This document shows, piece by piece, positions 35,842 to 45,046 of a stretch of 64,000 nt of DNA (the first letter of the stretch is position 1; every line of letters begins with the position of its first letter). The translations under genes were made by a program, and so were the position numbers. The stretch is taken from positions 124,001 through 188,000 of the forward strand of contig CANMCE010000006.1 of the NCBI GenBank assembly GCA_947496235.1. The letters are read 5' to 3'. The DNA is from an uncultured Glaciecola sp. Its GTDB lineage: Bacteria > Pseudomonadota > Gammaproteobacteria > Enterobacterales > Alteromonadaceae. The notes below the pieces were generated by a model. The model had not been told where the DNA came from. It searched no databases and saw only the letters and a program-made list of their open reading frames with translations.

Positions 35842-38526
35842 ATGAAGTTTACTGCAAAAAAGACCGCTCTCGCGGCGTTCATTGCAACGCAATTTATGAG
35901 TTTGTCTTCTACTGTATATGCTCAAGAAGAAGAGAGCAAGGCAGAAGATGTTGAATTAATTTTAGTCACGGGAAGTTACGTTAGACGTAGTGAAAACTAC
36001 GAGTCGCCGTCTCCCTTGGCAGTGGTAGATAGTATTGCAATCAATGCCATTGGTGCGAAGAATATTGCAGATATTACTCAAACACTGACAATTAACACCG
36101 GTGCAGAGAATACACCAGATGCATTTACCCAAAATGCGACGGCAGGGACATCTAACATCAACTTACGTGGTTTGGGCGTTTCATCTACCTTGATACTGTT
36201 AAACAATCGTCGTCAAGTGGTAAATGCTCAACAAAACAATGCTGGTTTAAACTTTGTTGATACCAGCTCCTTAGTGCCTATGATTGCCATTGACCGCATG
36301 GAAATCATCAAAGATGGTGCATCCGCGCTCTACGGTTCGGATGCCGTGGCGGGTGTAGTGAACTTTATTACCAAAAGAAACTACGAAGGTGTAAAGATTT
36401 CTGCTGATTATCAAGATGGCGCACATGGGGATAACAAAGAATATATCCTTCAAGGTCTTTGGGGGGCTAACTTCGATAAGGGCAATATTATGGGGGCGGT
36501 AAGCTATACCAATCGTTCGCCATTATTTATTCGTGATCGTAGATTAAGCCGTCCCATTGATGATTCATCAGCTCTAGGTAACCCAGGTTCGTTTTTTGGT
36601 GTGCCAGGCTTACCTGCATCAGCTCCAGTCATTGATCCCACAGGTTGTGAACAGTTTGGTGGTATTCGAGATGTTATAATGCCGCTTGGAGCAATTGACA
36701 TTGGTTTGTGTCGTTACGATTTTGGACCTGGTTATTCTTATGTGCCAGAAGAAACCAGAGTTAGTGCTTATTTCAAATCTGTTTATGAATTATCAGATGA
36801 TTTAACTTGGACATCTGAATTCAGCTTTGCGCGCAATAGAGCGGAGCGTGGTGGTGCACCCAGTTTCCCAATTTTGACTGGTCCAGTGGTTCCAGCGTCT
36901 CACCCTAACAATCCATTTGGCGCCCCAGTGACTTTCTTCGGACGTGCTGAAGGTAATGGTTATGAGCCTGATCCGGCAAACACCGAATCTGATACTTTTA
37001 GATTCAATACTGCTTTACAGGGTGAAATGGATAATGGTTTCTGGGAAATCAGCTATACAACAGCGACCAATGACTTCTTGTTTAGTCTTGAAGATGTTAT
37101 TGAATCTGAATTTATTCTTGCTCTTAATGGCTTAGGCGGACAAGGTTGTGATCCAATCAGTGGAACACCTGGTGAGGGAGCTTGTGAATACTTCAATCCA
37201 TTTGCTACCAGTTTTACTACCGCACCTAATTCACAAAATGTGATTGATTCTTTCAATGGCCTACAGCGCATAGATTCCAATGCTGATTTGCAAGTATTTG
37301 AAGGCTTTGCTTCGTTTGACCTGTTTGATATGGAAGGTGGTACCTCTGCACTGGCTGTTGGTATGCAATACAGAGAAGAAAAGCTAGCCCAAGATTATGA
37401 TGCATTGTCTAATCAAGATTCATTTACCTTCGTAATTGGTAACTCAGACTTTAAAGACAGCATAGATGTGGTAGCTGCGTTTGCAGAACTTGCCGTGCCA
37501 GTTACTGAAGACTTAGATATCCAAGTTGCTTTGCGTTATGAAGATTACGGCGGTTCAGTTGGTGATACCTTAGATCCTAAATTGGCGTTTAATTACCGAG
37601 CATCTGATAACTTCTCTGTTCGTGGCTCTGTTTCAACTTCTTTCAGAGCACCTTCAGTTTACATGCAGTTTGGTGGTGCAACTACGCTACAACAACTTAG
37701 AGATCCATTAATTGGTGCAGATGCGTTTGCTGCAGTAAGAACGACGGGTAACGAAGATCTCACCCCAGAAGAATCATTCGCATACAATGTTGGGTTCTCT
37801 ATAGAGCCAGTTGATGAGCTATCTATTGAAGTTGATTATTGGAGCTTCGAGTTTGAAGACCTAATCATTCAAGAAAGTGCGCAAGCAATTTTGGCGTTAG
37901 ATCCTCAAGATACTACCCGTATTATACGTGCTGGCGACCCACTAAATGGACCATTGGTGCAAGTCAATAACACTTATGTGAATGCGAGTTCTTTGGAAAC
38001 ATCCGGTATAGACTTTGTCAGTAGCTACCTTATTGATACTGAAGTCGGGGTATTTGTGCCTAGCATAAATGCTACTTACATTACTAAGTATGATCTTGAT
38101 GATCCTCAGGCTGGCATAATTGATGGTGCTGGACGTCGTAACTTCACCAACATTGGTACTTCATCACCAGAGCTTAGAGCTAACCTAGGCTTGCGCTGGT
38201 CAATGGATGCTTACAGCGCAAATATCTTTGCTCGCTATGTGAGTGCTTATGATGATGATCAAAACTGTGCAGATCCAACGGATACTGTACCTGGTTGCGC
38301 AGCTTCTGGACTGAAAGAAATCGATAGTCATGTTACTTACGATGCGCAGTTTAATATTGATTTAGGTGCATTGCTGGAAACTGAAGCCAATTATCTATTG
38401 ACCTTAGGCGGCATTAACCTAACTGATGAAGAACCTCCTCAGGTATTCACTAATGCTGGTTTTGATTCTAAAGTTCACGACCCTCGTGGTAGACAGCTAT
38501 ATGTAAGGCTTGCTGTAGAATTCTAA
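35842..38526 (+). CDS. TonB-dependent outer-membrane receptor
   Basis: About 894 residues from ATG 35842, just after the ribosome binding site GGGGA (35833-35837); ATG 35818 would put this site inside the gene. Signal peptide to about residue 28 (ending VYAQ). The TonB-box-like region (VELILVTGSYVRRS), plug domain (NINLRGLGVSSTLILLNNRR, MEIIKDGASALYGSDAVAGV) and 22-strand barrel end in VRLAVEF. The ligand is unknown; receptors of this length with this plug are often for plant or algal oligosaccharides or for siderophores. It follows the MaoC gene by about 150 bases with its own leader. Confidence 0.88.
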   Translation: MKFTAKKTALAAFIATQFMSLSSTVYAQEEESKAEDVELILVTGSYVRRSENYESPSPLAVVDSIAINAIGAKNIADITQTLTINTGAENTPDAFTQNATAGTSNINLRGLGVSSTLILLNNRRQVVNAQQNNAGLNFVDTSSLVPMIAIDRMEIIKDGASALYGSDAVAGVVNFITKRNYEGVKISADYQDGAHGDNKEYILQGLWGANFDKGNIMGAVSYTNRSPLFIRDRRLSRPIDDSSALGNPGSFFGVPGLPASAPVIDPTGCEQFGGIRDVIMPLGAIDIGLCRYDFGPGYSYVPEETRVSAYFKSVYELSDDLTWTSEFSFARNRAERGGAPSFPILTGPVVPASHPNNPFGAPVTFFGRAEGNGYEPDPANTESDTFRFNTALQGEMDNGFWEISYTTATNDFLFSLEDVIESEFILALNGLGGQGCDPISGTPGEGACEYFNPFATSFTTAPNSQNVIDSFNGLQRIDSNADLQVFEGFASFDLFDMEGGTSALAVGMQYREEKLAQDYDALSNQDSFTFVIGNSDFKDSIDVVAAFAELAVPVTEDLDIQVALRYEDYGGSVGDTLDPKLAFNYRASDNFSVRGSVSTSFRAPSVYMQFGGATTLQQLRDPLIGADAFAAVRTTGNEDLTPEESFAYNVGFSIEPVDELSIEVDYWSFEFEDLIIQESAQAILALDPQDTTRIIRAGDPLNGPLVQVNNTYVNASSLETSGIDFVSSYLIDTEVGVFVPSINATYITKYDLDDPQAGIIDGAGRRNFTNIGTSSPELRANLGLRWSMDAYSANIFARYVSAYDDDQNCADPTDTVPGCAASGLKEIDSHVTYDAQFNIDLGALLETEANYLLTLGGINLTDEEPPQVFTNAGFDSKVHDPRGRQLYVRLAVEF

Positions 38527-38550
38527 ACTAAATAGTTAGTTTGAACGAAT

Positions 38551-38583
38551 AAACCCCATACTTTTAGGTAAGGGGTTTTTTAT
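38551..38583 (+). terminator. Intrinsic terminator of the TonB receptor gene
   Basis: AAACCCC ... GGGGTTTTTT stem with a 14-base loop that can form a further short pair. It lies just before the phhB ribosome binding site. Confidence 0.8.
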
Positions 38584-38594
38584 TTGGAGTGAGA

Positions 38595-38894
38595 ATGATA
38601 GAACGATTAACCGAAGCTGATATTATTGAGAAGCTGGCTGAATTGAATGAGAGCCAAGAAGTTGCATGGATCATTAAAGATGGGAAGCTGCATAAAAATT
38701 TTAAGTTTAAAAGTTTTATTTGGGCATTTGGTTGGATGTCGCAGGTGGCTATTTGGGCAGAAAAACTAAAACATCACCCTGAATGGTCGAATGTTTACAA
38801 CAGTGTGACAGTTGATTTAGTCACACATGATGTAAACGGAATAAGTGAACTTGATTTCAAATTAGCTGAAAAAATGGAGCTGTATGCTAAGTAA
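38595..38894 (+). CDS. phhB: Pterin-4a-carbinolamine dehydratase
   Basis: About 100 residues from ATG 38595 (TTGGAG 5 bases upstream; GTG 38589 is an alternative). The fold and motifs are clear: IKDGKLHKNFKFKSFIWAFG and KLKHHPEWSNVYNSVTVDL, with the histidine pair and Pro-Glu-Trp of the active site. It regenerates the tetrahydropterin cofactor of phenylalanine hydroxylase, and the same protein family doubles as DCoH. No phhA is in the window. Confidence 0.93.
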   Translation: MIERLTEADIIEKLAELNESQEVAWIIKDGKLHKNFKFKSFIWAFGWMSQVAIWAEKLKHHPEWSNVYNSVTVDLVTHDVNGISELDFKLAEKMELYAK

Positions 38895-38970
38895 ATAGGG
38901 CGTTATTGAAAGTAATTGTAGATTAAAACAGCAGTTAGAATATAAATATAAAAAAAATGTGTTTTAGCTC

Positions 38971-38998
38971 TTGCCAGATATAATCGCCTATGTATAAT
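38971..38998 (+). promoter_or_regulatory. Sigma-70 promoter of the initiator tRNA gene
   Basis: TTGCCA, 16 bases, TATAAT. The tRNA starts 39 bases after the -10 box, giving a short 5' leader to be trimmed. Confidence 0.8.
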
Positions 38999-39037
38999 AC
39001 GCACCTCTTCGACGCACAGGTCGTTACAAGTTTCAGA

Positions 39038-39114
<77 letters not shown>

Positions 39115-39119
39115 AAATT

Positions 39120-39157
39120 AAAACCCCAAACGCTTATGCTTTTGGGGTTTTGTTTTT
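39120..39157 (+). terminator. Intrinsic terminator of the tRNA gene
   Basis: AAAACCCCAAA / TTTTGGGGTTTT stem with a 9-base loop and a GTTTTTT tail. Confidence 0.9.
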
Positions 39158-39258
39158 TACGTCCAATAATGTTAAGTCAGCTTCCGGTGATTGGCTTTCA
39201 AATAGTTTTTATTCTAGTCTAGTTATCATCACAACATAAAATCGACCAAGTTACGAAT

Positions 39259-39609
39259 ATGCAAGGTAAATCTGAACAAAACACTGACTGTAAAGACCCT
39301 GAAGACTTCTATGATCAATTAAAGCAGGCTGTAATAGCACCCGCGTATAATAATATGCAGCAATGGCACCATGATGCTGTTGCCTATCCGGGTTTAAAAA
39401 CAGGTGTCTACGTGGCAGAAGAGGCATTTGATGAAATTGAGGCAACGCATTTGAATTCCAAAGTTTATTTAAAGCAGATGCTAAAAATGACTGAAAAACT
39501 CTTAAAGCGTTATGGCCAATTACCTGGCAGTCAAGGCGAGTGGGAATCTTCCGCCCTTGGCATCATTAAAAATACGATAATTCAAATTAAAAAAAATGGG
39601 TTTCAATGA
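39259..39609 (+). CDS. Hypothetical protein, small helical
   Basis: 116 residues, no signal peptide or membrane helix, a weak ribosome binding site. The sequence is helical and rich in His/Trp/Gln near the middle (NNMQQWHHDAVAYP). No family recognised. The terminator at 39671 follows. It is adjacent to the tRNA and subtilase genes with no clear functional link. Confidence 0.5.
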   Translation: MQGKSEQNTDCKDPEDFYDQLKQAVIAPAYNNMQQWHHDAVAYPGLKTGVYVAEEAFDEIEATHLNSKVYLKQMLKMTEKLLKRYGQLPGSQGEWESSALGIIKNTIIQIKKNGFQ

Positions 39610-39670
39610 GGGCGGTTCTACCAAGGGTTAAATTGTCGTAAATTTTTAAATCGAATATATTCCAGACAAA

Positions 39671-39706
39671 AAAATAGAGCCGCTATCGGCTCTATTTTAT
39701 TTTTTA
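39671..39706. terminator. Bidirectional intrinsic terminator
   Basis: AAAATAGAGCCG / CGGCTCTATTTT with a four-base loop; T runs on both strands. It ends the hypothetical gene on the left and the subtilase on the right. Confidence 0.9.
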
Positions 39707-39724
39707 TTGATTGTATCTGTTAGC

Positions 39725-42232
39725 TTAGAAGCTTACAGTTACTGGGTCTGAACATGCTGTTGTTACATCACACACTATATAAGTGAAAGATGTTCCAGAT
39801 GCACGACGTTCTCTATCTCTGTATTTACCAGTGTTTTCAACTTCACCTAACAATTCACCGTTGCGGTAAACCATTACAGTATCAGCACCAGAACCAGAGT
39901 AAGAAAGGTCGACACGAAGGCTACCAAATCTAGATAACATCGCGCGATCTACTTCAACCTCAATCACAGAACTTGAAACTGAAACTGTTTGTGTAGTGCT
40001 GTCAGTTTGACCTTCAGCATCTGTTGCAGTTAAGGTTACCTCATAACTACCTGTAGCAGGGAAGATGTGGGTTGGATTTTCTTCAGTAGAAGTAGTGCCA
40101 TCACCAAAGTCCCAAGAGTAGCTTTCAAGGTCATTGTTCACGTCTGTACTTTCGTTAGTGAAGGCCACAGATAAACCATCGTCTTCAAATGAGAAGTCAG
40201 CCATTGGTGCCGCTGGGGCAACATCGCCAATACCTGTAATTGCTAGTCCCCAAGTATTAATAGTACCGTTATCACCGTTGTAAACGTCTAATACATTTAA
40301 TACCCAGTCACCCGTAGCAACTTCACCATTGAATGCATCTGTTAGATATGATTCAACGATATCGTCAGTACCACCACCTTGGTTAGCACGTAAAGTTACG
40401 GCTGTGCCCATTGGAGATGTTAATGTTAATACCAAGTCACCACTATAAGTGTGAGTAATATCTACAGAAGCTTCTACACCAAATACCGTAATAGGATCTG
40501 GAATGTTGATAACAACGTCAACACCTACATTATCCGGATCTTCTTCGTTTGGAAGGGTAGGTACTGGGTCTCCTAAGTAGTCATATGGGAATGTCGCTAA
40601 ATCTGCAGGTAAAACATATACGCTAGCAGTTTTTGATTTAACTATATCGCCACTGGTACCAGTTATTTCAAATGAATAATCACCATATGGGGTTTCTTCA
40701 GTTGTGGTAACAGTTAGACTAACAATATCACCTGGCATTGCTGTGGTGCTACTTAAAGAAGCTAAGCCGCTTGCATCAGCAAGCTCAAGAGTTACTTCTT
40801 CGTCGTAGCCTGCAATAGCGCCCACTTCTATGTCAAACACAAAGGTATCGCCAGCGCTGATTTCAACGAATCCAGGCGTTACTGTTAGTTTGAAGCTTGG
40901 AGTTGGATCAGCTTCTTCAAGTGCATTGTAGACATTCAAGCGCTTGCCAGACACTGTACGACCTGTTGCCCAAGCATTGTCGTCACCAGTCGACATTAAC
41001 AACTCTTTCATTTCAGAAGGCGTTAAATCAGGATTAATCGACCATACTAACGCAGCTGCACCTGTTACATGAGGCGTGGCCATTGATGTTCCAGAAAACG
41101 AAGCGTACTGATTACCTGGTACAGTTGAAATGATCGCTGAGCCTGGTGCAGCCATGTCAACCGTGGTTAAACCATAAGAATAGGTACTATCGCCATCATT
41201 TCTATTAATACTGGCCACTGCTAACAAGCTGTTAGTTGTAGTTTCGTAGTTTGAGGGCCAGTTATCAGAGGCATCATTATCTTGACCTGAGTTACCCGCT
41301 GCCACTAAGAATAAAATTCCGGCTTCACCAGCTGCATTAATAGAGTCTAATAATGCTTCACTGTAACCACCACCCCCCCAACTGTTGTTGGTAGCTTTAA
41401 CATTTACACCACGGTTAACTTTAAGGTCGGTGAAATAGTCTATACATTCGATAGCACCAGCTGTAGAGCCAGTACCAGCAGCACTTAGGAATTTACAAGC
41501 CGCAATAGAAACATCGTGGTTTACACCAACAACACCTATACCGTTGTTACCAACTGCACCTATAGTACCTGCTACGTGAGAACCGTGAGAATCATCGTCC
41601 ATTGGGTCAACGTCGCCGTTTACTGTATCGATACCGTAAATATCATCAATATAACCGTTACCATCGTCGTCGATGCCGTTTCCAGGGATTTCCCCAGGGT
41701 TTTGCCACATGTTGTCAGCTAAGTCTTCGTGATTGTAGTCAACACCGGAGTCAATGACAGCTACGATAACATCGCTATCACCAGTGGTAATTTCCCAAGC
41801 TTCAGGGGCATCGATGTCAGCATCAACAGTTCCGCCATTCTGGCCAGTGTTGTTTAATCCCCAAAGATCGCCAAATCCCGGATCATTTGGTACTACAGCT
41901 TTACGCCACACATAATTAGGTTCTGCATATTCAACAGCGGGATTTTTTCTTAGAACTTCAAGTGCTTCTTTAACCGACTTACCGCGTAGTTTTAGGTTTG
42001 CAAGACGGCCATCTAGCAGATTAGAAAATCTGTCGTCTATTTCGTCTCTGTTTTTATCGCTGATAGTTGCACCAACAGAAGAGCGCGCACGCATCCTCTC
42101 AACCTTAGAGACGTTTTCCTTGTATTTGACAATAACAGTATCATCAAATAGCTCAGCTTGTGCAGCATTTGCTGTTCCTACAGCCAACGCTGGAAGCATT
42201 GCTAAAGTTAGAGCAGATAACTTTGCTTTCAT
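39725..42232 (-). CDS. Secreted subtilisin-like serine protease with P and PKD domains
   Basis: 835 residues. Signal peptide about 1-26. An I9-type propeptide (DTVIVKYKENVSKVE) leads to the S8 catalytic domain, where Asp is in AVIDSGVDYNHEDL (about 160), His in DDDSHGSHVAGTIG (about 216) and Ser in FSGTSMATPHVTGAA (about 380). Then come a P/homoB domain (about 555-665, VDITHTYSGDLVLTLTSP), a PKD domain (about 675-755, YSWDFGDGTTSTEENPTH) and a C-terminal beta domain. Exported protein degradation, with the domains helping fold or bind substrate. It is reverse-strand and precedes the curli locus, with a 398-base gap. Confidence 0.93.
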   Translation of the reverse strand: MKAKLSALTLAMLPALAVGTANAAQAELFDDTVIVKYKENVSKVERMRARSSVGATISDKNRDEIDDRFSNLLDGRLANLKLRGKSVKEALEVLRKNPAVEYAEPNYVWRKAVVPNDPGFGDLWGLNNTGQNGGTVDADIDAPEAWEITTGDSDVIVAVIDSGVDYNHEDLADNMWQNPGEIPGNGIDDDGNGYIDDIYGIDTVNGDVDPMDDDSHGSHVAGTIGAVGNNGIGVVGVNHDVSIAACKFLSAAGTGSTAGAIECIDYFTDLKVNRGVNVKATNNSWGGGGYSEALLDSINAAGEAGILFLVAAGNSGQDNDASDNWPSNYETTTNSLLAVASINRNDGDSTYSYGLTTVDMAAPGSAIISTVPGNQYASFSGTSMATPHVTGAAALVWSINPDLTPSEMKELLMSTGDDNAWATGRTVSGKRLNVYNALEEADPTPSFKLTVTPGFVEISAGDTFVFDIEVGAIAGYDEEVTLELADASGLASLSSTTAMPGDIVSLTVTTTEETPYGDYSFEITGTSGDIVKSKTASVYVLPADLATFPYDYLGDPVPTLPNEEDPDNVGVDVVINIPDPITVFGVEASVDITHTYSGDLVLTLTSPMGTAVTLRANQGGGTDDIVESYLTDAFNGEVATGDWVLNVLDVYNGDNGTINTWGLAITGIGDVAPAAPMADFSFEDDGLSVAFTNESTDVNNDLESYSWDFGDGTTSTEENPTHIFPATGSYEVTLTATDAEGQTDSTTQTVSVSSSVIEVEVDRAMLSRFGSLRVDLSYSGSGADTVMVYRNGELLGEVENTGKYRDRERRASGTSFTYIVCDVTTACSDPVTVSF

Positions 42233-42630
42233 TTTAAGATTCCATAGTTTTATTCAACATAGTGAAGTTTTACGGAATCTTCTCTTTCAGTCTTTTCCAA
42301 TAACCAACAATCTCAGCATATATGCAATATGAAAAAAATCGCTACCCCCAAGAAAGAAAATGCAACTTTATTACTATGAAAACGTGATAAGTTTAATGTT
42401 AACTGGTCCTAAAGTGCTGTTTTTAGAATTTGAAGTAAGATGAAACGTTTAATCTTTAGTTTAAGATGATAAAAATCTAGTACCAAAGTGCTACTAAAAT
42501 TATGTAAGATTCTGAATAATAGAGGTTTAATGTTTTTGTTAACAATATAAATACAACTTAAAGGTGATAGATTAAACCCACGGAAAAGGGTGTTATAGAG
42601 TTGTCTTGTTAGTTAAAGGTCAAGGACGTC
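42233..42630. other. 398-base non-coding region between subtilase and csgB
   Basis: AT-rich, holding the divergent promoters of the subtilase and the curli operon. I see no gene. Two copies of AAAGTGCT, in TCCTAAAGTGCT (from 42408) and TACCAAAGTGCT (from 42481), are 74 bases apart, about seven helical turns, and could be operator sites; the E. coli CsgD site is AT-rich with AAAAG-type boxes. I am not sure of the promoter boxes. Confidence 0.4.
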
Positions 42631-43122
42631 ATGCAGTATATTAACAGTGGAACAAATACGAAATTCTTTCGTATCAAGGGTATGTTTGCCTTTGTGGTGT
42701 TGTGCTGTTTACACAACAATAATTTGTATGCACAAACCTCTGATCTGAAATCAACAGACGATTTGGTGGAATCTCCTCTTTCATTAAGTCTCAGTCCTCA
42801 AGTGATTGTATATGGTGAATCTCAGTCGATCATTAATATAGGTCAGTTTGGACTTAACAATACAACCAACATAATCCAAACCGGTAACGCATCTAATCTT
42901 TCTAATGTAATTCAAGCAGGCAGTAATAATACTGCTGATATTACTCAGCTCGGTGCTGGTAATATTGTCAATTTGTTACAGGAAAACAATAATAACAGCT
43001 TTGAAATTATTCAGGACGGGTTTGATAACGTTGCTAATGTAAATCAACTTGGAGAGCAATCTTTTATTGTTCAGCAAATAGGGAATGAAATGGTCATCAA
43101 CATTACACAATATCAAGAATAA
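42631..43122 (+). CDS. csgB: Curlin nucleator subunit
   Basis: 163 residues: signal peptide to about residue 35, then curlin repeats of the form IQxGxxNxANIxQ (TNIIQTGNASNLSNVIQAGS, ADITQLGAGN, EIIQDGFDNVANVNQLG), the alternating Q/N pattern of CsgB/CsgA amyloid strands. Being first in the locus and shorter, with fewer acidic repeats than the next gene, it is taken as the nucleator CsgB. The last segment is IVQQIGNEMVINITQYQE. Good ribosome binding site (AAGG at 42622). Confidence 0.85.
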   Translation: MQYINSGTNTKFFRIKGMFAFVVLCCLHNNNLYAQTSDLKSTDDLVESPLSLSLSPQVIVYGESQSIINIGQFGLNNTTNIIQTGNASNLSNVIQAGSNNTADITQLGAGNIVNLLQENNNNSFEIIQDGFDNVANVNQLGEQSFIVQQIGNEMVINITQYQE

Positions 43123-43152
43123 TAGTGGGTTGATAATCATATGGAGAAAACT

Positions 43153-44604
43153 GTGAAAATGAGAAAAACAAAAGTTGCTAGTGCTATTTTACTTGCAGCA
43201 GCTGCTAGCCTTTCAGTAGCGAATGAACTTCCTGAAGGCAAGGATGTAGTTTTCGATTCTGCGGCAGATTTAATTGCAACGGCAGTTGGTAATAGCATTA
43301 CTTTAACCCAAAGCGCACCTGAAGGTAACGAACTTGGAAACTCCTCAATCTTAACTCAGGAAGGCGATTTAAATACTATGATTGTTGACATCGTGGGTGA
43401 TGGCAACGACGTAGTGGCCCTTCAATCATTAGAAGGTAACGTTTTATTAGTTAATATCATCGGCGACGCTAACGTAGTAACGGCAGACCAGTTTAGTTAC
43501 GATAGCACCGGTGATATCTGGATCGAAGGTGATGGCAACTTAGTTGACCTAGTACAATTAGGTGACGGTGGTTTGTTTGGGATTACCAACAGATCTATCG
43601 ATACCATCATTGGTAGTGACAACACCTTAACAGTTTTCCAAGGTGATGGTGGTCATTGGGCAAATAATGCCATGATGGGTAACGAAAACACCGTTGTGGT
43701 AGACCAAGTTGGAGAATGGCACGAGCAATATATTGACGCATTGATTGGTGATGCTAACAGTGTAGAAGTTGTTCAGGATGGTTTCTGGAACATTGCAGAC
43801 ATCACAGAAATTTACGGTGATGAAAACGAATTAGAAATCGACCAAGATGGTGACTATAACCGTTTCTCATGGGCGTTAGAAGGTACAGGTAACGAACTTA
43901 GTTTTGAACAAGATGGTGATGACAACAGCATCTCTACTGGTGTTTTTATCGGTGACGCAAATGAAGTAAACGTTGATCAAATTGGCGATCTGAACGAAGC
44001 AACAGTTGAAACCATTGATGGTTTGGCCAATGAATTTGAAATCAATCAGGTTGGTGATGGTAACTACGCTTATGCTGGTGTTATTGGCATGCTTAATGTT
44101 TTCGATATCACGCAAACTGGTGATGCAAACGAAGCTAGCGCGGTTAACTTTGACGGTATCGGCAACATCGTTGAAATTGAACAAGATGGTGATGAAAACC
44201 TAGCCCTAGCACAAGCTGGAATCGGTGATGTTGCAGCTTATGCTGATGGCAACGAAATTATGATGACACAAGAAGGTTCAATGAACGATGCTTCTGTTGA
44301 GTTAGCTAGTTCTGACAATACGTCATATAACGTGATTGAAACTTCTCAGTCTGGTGAGCTCAACCTTATTGATTTACTAGTAAATGGTGATGATAATTTG
44401 GTAACTATCATGCAGGAAGGTGCGTCTAACTGGGTCACTGCTGAAGATGGTAGTCAGTTCATGTTAACTGGTGACAGCAATACTCTTAGTATTACACAAA
44501 CAGGTAATGACAACCTTGTAGTCGGCAGTATGACTGGTACAGGTGGCACTATCAGTGTGACACAAATCGGCGATTACAATGTCGCTACTGTGACACAAAT
44601 GTAA
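43153..44604 (+). CDS. csgA: Major curlin subunit, long and acidic
   Basis: About 483 residues. GGAG at 43143-43146 supports GTG 43153 (or ATG 43159) as start, against ATG 43141; the signal peptide (RKTKVASAILLAAAASLSVA) fits any of these. About 20 curlin-type repeats of 22-23 residues, each with a Gln about one position before Gly-Asp-x-Asn (IDQDGDYN, FEQDGDDN, VDQIGDLN, INQVGDGN). The five-repeat E. coli CsgA is about 150 residues, so this is about three times longer, and it is strongly acidic. It makes the extracellular amyloid fibre. Followed by a terminator, then csgE. Confidence 0.85.
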   Translation: MKMRKTKVASAILLAAAASLSVANELPEGKDVVFDSAADLIATAVGNSITLTQSAPEGNELGNSSILTQEGDLNTMIVDIVGDGNDVVALQSLEGNVLLVNIIGDANVVTADQFSYDSTGDIWIEGDGNLVDLVQLGDGGLFGITNRSIDTIIGSDNTLTVFQGDGGHWANNAMMGNENTVVVDQVGEWHEQYIDALIGDANSVEVVQDGFWNIADITEIYGDENELEIDQDGDYNRFSWALEGTGNELSFEQDGDDNSISTGVFIGDANEVNVDQIGDLNEATVETIDGLANEFEINQVGDGNYAYAGVIGMLNVFDITQTGDANEASAVNFDGIGNIVEIEQDGDENLALAQAGIGDVAAYADGNEIMMTQEGSMNDASVELASSDNTSYNVIETSQSGELNLIDLLVNGDDNLVTIMQEGASNWVTAEDGSQFMLTGDSNTLSITQTGNDNLVVGSMTGTGGTISVTQIGDYNVATVTQM

Positions 44605-44617
44605 TAAAGACGATAAT

Positions 44618-44647
44618 GCCGAGAACCTTTTGTTCTCGGCTTTTTTT
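44618..44647 (+). terminator. Intrinsic terminator between csgA and csgE
   Basis: Perfect 9-bp stem GCCGAGAAC / GTTCTCGGC, five-base loop, seven T, 13 bases after the csgA stop. csgE begins three bases after the T run, so the hairpin must be partly read through or csgE has its own promoter. Confidence 0.88.
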
Positions 44648-44650
44648 ACA

Positions 44651-45046
44651 ATGTCAAAAACAACACATAAGTTAATTCTTCTTTTAAGTTTCCTATTGCT
44701 TCAATCTAGTTTCTTACAAGCGAAAGAAATAGAGTTAGGCGGATTACTCTTGGATAACACTATCAGTCGGCAAGGGCATGAATTTGCAAGTCAATTGAGC
44801 CAGTATTGGCGAGAAGTACCCGACGCGTCAGGAAAAAACTTAATAGTCAAGGAAGTTATAGTGCCTCAAGCAGGGACTATGCTCTCAGTGCTCTATGACG
44901 ATAAGTTGGTGTATAGGACTTATATGGGGCGCAGACAAACACCTATGAATGAAAAGGTGCAACAAGCAATAATATTAGTGTTAGATGCAGTAGCGAATTC
45001 ACAATTTGAACAACGTAGTCCAGATCTTGCAGGGGATGAATGGTAA
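44651..45046 (+). CDS. csgE: Curli assembly protein CsgE
   Basis: 131 residues from ATG 44651; the TTG at 44630 lies inside the terminator hairpin. Signal peptide to about 24 (ending LQA). The mature domain LGGLLLDNTISRQGHEFASQ and AGTMLSVLYDDKLVYRTYMG are the CsgE signature. It caps the CsgG secretion channel from the periplasm and directs curlin to it. No obvious Shine-Dalgarno precedes it, which is odd. Its stop overlaps the csgF start by one base (TAATG). Confidence 0.9.
   Translation: MSKTTHKLILLLSFLLLQSSFLQAKEIELGGLLLDNTISRQGHEFASQLSQYWREVPDASGKNLIVKEVIVPQAGTMLSVLYDDKLVYRTYMGRRQTPMNEKVQQAIILVLDAVANSQFEQRSPDLAGDEW

Noticed and set aside
41516-41722. Forward open frame inside the subtilase
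   Set aside because: It is antisense to the conserved catalytic domain and has no ribosome binding site.
43153-44604. CRISPR or DNA tandem repeat array
   Set aside because: The periodicity is in the protein (curlin repeats); the bases differ from repeat to repeat, and the frame is continuously open.
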